NCBI GenBank assembly: GCA_937923405.1 | Contig: CALDUY010000020.1 | Span: 196,777 to 260,776 of the forward strand | DNA length: 64,000 bases | Direction of reading: 5' to 3' | Origin: an uncultured Gemmataceae bacterium | GTDB lineage: Bacteria; Planctomycetota; Planctomycetia; Gemmatales; Gemmataceae | In this document: positions 61,097 to 64,000 of the stretch, piece by piece | How the letters are laid out: every line of letters begins with the position of its first letter | Position numbering within the stretch: position 1 is the stretch's first letter | Position numbers and translations under genes: made by a program | The notes under the pieces: generated by a model | What the model was told of the DNA's origin: nothing | Database searches by the model: none | The model's input: only the letters and a program-made list of their open reading frames with translations

Positions 61097-63076
61097 ATGG
61101 CCGAGGAGAAAATTGACGGAACCACCTGGCAGCGGCTGCTGCCCTGGACCACGCTTTTCCGTACCTTTCAAATCACTCTCGATTTGAACAAATTGCTACT
61201 GGCTGCGGGCGGCATCGTAGTCATGTGGCTGAGCTGGTGGCTCTTAGCTTTGATCTTCTTTTTCAATCCCGAGCAACCGAAAGAGTGGAGTTCCGGCGAT
61301 TATCAGGCGAAAAAACCGTACAACAATGAAAATGATGCCGGTGCCTGGAAAGAGTTCCGTAGGGATCTGGATCATTTTAATCTGATGTACGAAGCCACGG
61401 GGCGCGGTCCCGAAGTTAAGTACACCCTGGAGGACGTGGTTGATTCGCCGGAAGAATATGCGGTGTTCAAAAAGCTCAATACGCGCGACGTGTCTCCTGG
61501 TCCGCCGATGCGGAAGCTGTTTGCTGATGAAATTGAACGTCGCCGTAACGATCGTACTCTGAGCACGTCTGAGGCCAATCGCTACCAGTCTCGGCTGCCG
61601 CGCTACGAACTGATCAATCAGCCCAAACCAGCGGGGCGGCTCAATATCAATCCCTGGTCCGAGGATCGCGGCCCCAATCCCTACTTGCTGGTCACGGGAC
61701 AAGCCGGCATTCCCTGGGAGGCCAGTAGCTTCGGCGACTGGTTTCTCCGCGATCAGCTGCCGGTCATGCTCGAACCGCTCATCAAGCTGGGGCGACCGAT
61801 TGTCTACTTCCTCTCGCCGCGCAACACCTTCTGGAGCCGCGTCTATTTCTTCCTGGTAATCACTGCCACTGTGCTAACCTGGTCGTTCTTCGGCGGAGCG
61901 ATTACCCGGATCGCCGCCGTTCAATTGGCCCGAGGCGAACGCATCGGGTTGATCGAGGCGATGCGTTTCTCGGCAAAGCGGATTCTCTCGTTTCTGCTCG
62001 CCCCGGTATTCCCGCTCGCTGTGGTTGGCATACTGACGATTATCCTGGCTATTTTTGGATTGATCGCCTGGCTCCCCTGGCTGGGGGAGATTCTGGTCGG
62101 TGGCGTGTTCTGGTTCGTGCCGCTGCTCTTTGGTCTGCTGATGGCGATGGCTTTGGTGGGACTGGTCGGTTGGCCGCTCATGATCGCTACCATCAGCACC
62201 GAGGGAACCGACAGCTGGGAGGCCGTCACTCGCTCATATGGCTACGTCTACCAACGCCCCTGGCATTGCGCCTGGTACGCGCTGCTCAGCGTGGCCTACG
62301 GCGGATTGGTAATCTTCTTTATCGGCTTTATGGGATCGTTGACTGTCTACTTGGCCAAGTGGGGCGTCGGTCAGATTGTTACCCCAACACATCTGTTCGT
62401 TTATGCCCCAACCTCGTTCGGCTGGAGAGAACTGCTGCTCGAAGGAGCGACCGTGCCAGAAACCACGACGGACAAGGCCCAGGCCGGCGCGGAAGTAGTG
62501 GCCTCGCGAGCCTTCCACTCTACCACGACGGGCACCATAGGCGGTATCAGCCGTTGGAGCCGCATCAATCAAGATGCCTACCGGGCTTATGTCCGATCGC
62601 TGGACACCTCGAAGACGATCAGCGCCTATCTGGTGGCGTTTTGGCTGGGGCTGGCGTTCTTGCTTGTTCTGGCCTTTGGTTATGTCTTCTTCTGGACTGC
62701 CAGCACGATCACTTACTTCCTGCTCCGCAAAAGTCTAGAGTCGGCGGAGATGGATGAAGTGTATCTCGAAGAGGAAGACTACGAGGCGAAGATCTCCAAT
62801 CGCGGGTTGCCCTCGACTCCAGCCCCGGCCCCGGCCGCGCCGAAGGCGGCTTCGTTGCCCGTCGTCGAGGCACCTCCAGCAGCAGCGATTCCTACCGCTC
62901 ACGTGGCTCCAGTGGGGCAACCGGCTCCGGCAGAACCGGCGAAAACCCCTCCGACCCCGGTGCCTGTCAATCCGCCTTCAGCGACCCCTGTTCAGGTAGA
63001 TCCGCCGCCCAAAGCTGAGTCAACACCTCCGCCCACGACGACGGAGAAGAACGAAACGCCGCCGCCGTTGCCATGA
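61097..63076 (+). CDS. Large polytopic membrane protein with Pro-rich tail
   Basis: Integral membrane protein of 659 aa, function unknown. A hydrophobic helix near residues 34-57, then a long soluble segment (about 62-220) with AGIPWEASSFGDWFLRDQLP, then about six helices: YFFLVITATVLTWSFFGGAI, FPLAVVGILTIILAIFGLIA, VPLLFGLLMAMALVGLVGWP, ALLSVAYGGLVIFFIGFMG, LVAFWLGLAFLLVLAFGYVFF. The C-terminal 110 residues are almost only Pro, Ala, Thr and charged residues. No catalytic motif is seen. AAAGGAG 6 bases before the ATG at 61097 is preferred to the open frame from 61052. Upstream gene on the other strand; divergent promoter space 60873-61096. Confidence 0.8.
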   Translation: MAEEKIDGTTWQRLLPWTTLFRTFQITLDLNKLLLAAGGIVVMWLSWWLLALIFFFNPEQPKEWSSGDYQAKKPYNNENDAGAWKEFRRDLDHFNLMYEATGRGPEVKYTLEDVVDSPEEYAVFKKLNTRDVSPGPPMRKLFADEIERRRNDRTLSTSEANRYQSRLPRYELINQPKPAGRLNINPWSEDRGPNPYLLVTGQAGIPWEASSFGDWFLRDQLPVMLEPLIKLGRPIVYFLSPRNTFWSRVYFFLVITATVLTWSFFGGAITRIAAVQLARGERIGLIEAMRFSAKRILSFLLAPVFPLAVVGILTIILAIFGLIAWLPWLGEILVGGVFWFVPLLFGLLMAMALVGLVGWPLMIATISTEGTDSWEAVTRSYGYVYQRPWHCAWYALLSVAYGGLVIFFIGFMGSLTVYLAKWGVGQIVTPTHLFVYAPTSFGWRELLLEGATVPETTTDKAQAGAEVVASRAFHSTTTGTIGGISRWSRINQDAYRAYVRSLDTSKTISAYLVAFWLGLAFLLVLAFGYVFFWTASTITYFLLRKSLESAEMDEVYLEEEDYEAKISNRGLPSTPAPAPAAPKAASLPVVEAPPAAAIPTAHVAPVGQPAPAEPAKTPPTPVPVNPPSATPVQVDPPPKAESTPPPTTTEKNETPPPLP

Positions 63077-63088
63077 TCGCATCCCATT

Positions 63089-63116
63089 AGACTCGACCGG
63101 GACACACCGGCCGAGT
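63089..63116 (+). other. Intercistronic stem-loop
   Basis: GACTCG (63089-63094) pairs with CGAGTC (63111-63116), and CCGG with CCGG inside, across one mismatch. No T-tract follows. It lies between the membrane protein stop (63076) and the next ATG (63146), so it may mark a weak terminator or mRNA processing site. Confidence 0.35.
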
Positions 63117-63145
63117 CTCGGTGAGTCAGGAAAGGATCCCTGCAC

Positions 63146-64000
63146 ATGTCGCGTCCGATTCTGCTGCTGAGCGGCCCCTTCGCGGATCTTCCCCTGGAGG
63201 AACTCGCCGCTCAAGCCGCGGGATGGGGGTACACGGGTCTTGATCTATGCACGGTCGGCGAACATCTCGAAGTGCAGCGTGTACTGGATGAAGACGCTCA
63301 CGCCGAGGCCCGACTAGAACTGTTGCGGCGGTATGAATTGGAAGTACCTGTGGTCAGCTGTCATCGCGTCAGTCAGGCCGTGGGTGATCTGATCGACGCA
63401 CGACATCGCGACCTGGTGCCCGATTATGTTTGGGGCGATGGCAACCCTGTTGGAGTGCAGCAGCGGGCCACGGAAGAGGTCATCGCCACGATTCACGCCG
63501 CCCAGCGTTTCGGAGCCAGCATCGTCGCTGGCTTCACTGGTTCGCCGATCTGGTCTTACGTCGTCGGCTATCCTTCCGCTCCGCGCGAAGTGGTCGTCGA
63601 AGGCATGCGCGAGATCGTTCACCGCTGGACGCCAATTCTCGAAGCCTGTGCCGACAGCGGCATCCGCTATGCCTTTGAGGTGCATCCCGGTCAGATCGCG
63701 TTCGACCTGTACAGCGCCGAGATGATTCTCGAAGCGTTTGATCATCGAGAGGAGTTCGGCTTCACGTTCGATCCGACGCATCTGTTCTGGCAGGGGATTG
63801 ATCCCGTCGAGTTTCTCCGCCGTTTTCCCGAGCGGATCTACCATGTCCACGTCAAGGACATCGCCTTGACGCTCAACGGACGCACAGGACTGCTCGGCTC
63901 CTATTTGCCCTATGCGGATCCGCGAAGGGGTTGGTCGCCGCGCTGTCCCGGTCGCGGCGCACTAGATTGGGAAGGCATCATCCGCGCGCTCAATGCCATT
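63146..64000 (+). CDS. Sugar phosphate isomerase/epimerase family protein (3' end outside window)
   Basis: TIM-barrel enzyme of the xylose isomerase-like AP endonuclease 2 superfamily. The frame from ATG 63146 stays open for 285 codons to the window edge, so the C-terminus is missing. Barrel motifs with metal ligands: GWGYTGLDLCTVGEHL, ASIVAGFTGSPIWS, YAFEVHPGQIAF (Glu, His), FGFTFDPTHLFW (Asp, His) and YHVHVKDIAL (His). A known relative is the planctomycete group of sugar phosphate epimerases that often sit with Gfo/Idh oxidoreductases, but no such gene is in the window. AAAGGA is about 10 bases before the ATG. Substrate unknown. Confidence 0.88.
   Translation, partial: MSRPILLLSGPFADLPLEELAAQAAGWGYTGLDLCTVGEHLEVQRVLDEDAHAEARLELLRRYELEVPVVSCHRVSQAVGDLIDARHRDLVPDYVWGDGNPVGVQQRATEEVIATIHAAQRFGASIVAGFTGSPIWSYVVGYPSAPREVVVEGMREIVHRWTPILEACADSGIRYAFEVHPGQIAFDLYSAEMILEAFDHREEFGFTFDPTHLFWQGIDPVEFLRRFPERIYHVHVKDIALTLNGRTGLLGSYLPYADPRRGWSPRCPGRGALDWEGIIRALNAI

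Noticed and set aside
1-64000. tRNA or rRNA genes
   Set aside because: I found no cloverleaf-like GGTTCGAATCC segment and no rRNA-like sequence by reading; a tRNA search would be needed to exclude a divergent one.

Overview
The window is a GC-rich stretch of bacterial chromosome with about 52 protein-coding genes on both strands. I see no rRNA, tRNA, CRISPR array, phage block or insertion sequence. Several markers point to a planctomycete of the Gemmataceae/Gemmatales type: a DUF1559 prepilin-like protein beside a small lipoprotein (30266-31861), a TIGR02996 domain fused to leucine-rich repeats (40407-41378), three exported PQQ-type beta-propellers that begin with the same xxWPxWRGPxxxG motif, a matrixin carrying a LEPR-XLL-like N-terminal motif, a beta-RFAP synthase, and many FHA and Ser/Thr-kinase genes. 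This placement is inferred from gene content only.

Layout. 1-2883 (minus): an ABC exporter (permease cut by the window edge, plus ATPase) downstream of the translation factor EttA. 3016-4699 (plus): a YkgJ Cys-cluster protein and a secreted beta-propeller, closed by a repeated hairpin element. 4863-8388: a P-type cation ATPase divergent from a universal stress protein. 8430-17572: signalling and metabolism (Ser/Thr kinase, transaldolase, secreted serpin, FHA-GAF-histidine kinase, acyl-CoA dehydrogenase, histidine phosphatase, FHA protein, NAD-dependent epimerase). 18039-21698 (minus): a propeller with Gly/Lys-rich inserts and two tandem paralogous exo/endonuclease/phosphatase proteins, closed by a strong terminator. 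21970-30069 (plus): the most distinctive locus, with a MotA/TolQ/ExbB-like channel, two ExbD-like single-pass coiled-coil proteins and a 1277-residue protein made of DUF4340-like repeats.

30266-37194: lipoprotein and DUF1559 pair, alpha/beta hydrolase, a small orphan gene with its own terminator, RHH + SPFH pair, third propeller, FkbM-like methyltransferase. 37508-42536: a 298-aa conserved unknown followed by fumarylacetoacetase (tyrosine catabolism) on the plus strand, convergent with a minus-strand run of DHH phosphoesterase, LRR protein and arginase-family enzyme. 42766-53750 (all minus): EVE protein, O-antigen-ligase-like polytopic protein, DUF4416 with a possible 38-aa upstream peptide, VWA protein, long acyl-CoA dehydrogenase, M28 peptidase, MqnD of the futalosine menaquinone pathway, membrane protein. 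53955-57240 (plus): DEAD-box helicase, beta-RFAP synthase (tetrahydromethanopterin synthesis), threonine dehydratase. 57597-64000: secreted matrixin with C-terminal repeats, secreted unknown, large polytopic membrane protein with Pro-rich tail, and a truncated sugar-phosphate isomerase/epimerase.

Most of the window is ordinary planctomycete chromosome. The best candidate for an undescribed system is the 21970-30069 operon. It looks like a proton-driven envelope machine: one stator-type channel, two ExbD-like partners (only the second keeps the Asp at the expected membrane position) and a giant exported repeat protein. Secondary curiosities are an in-frame duplication of a prepilin start region, a kinase with HRDLIPEN instead of HRDLKPEN, a matrixin lacking the Met-turn Met, a MITE-like palindromic element and a terminator-marked 69-aa gene.
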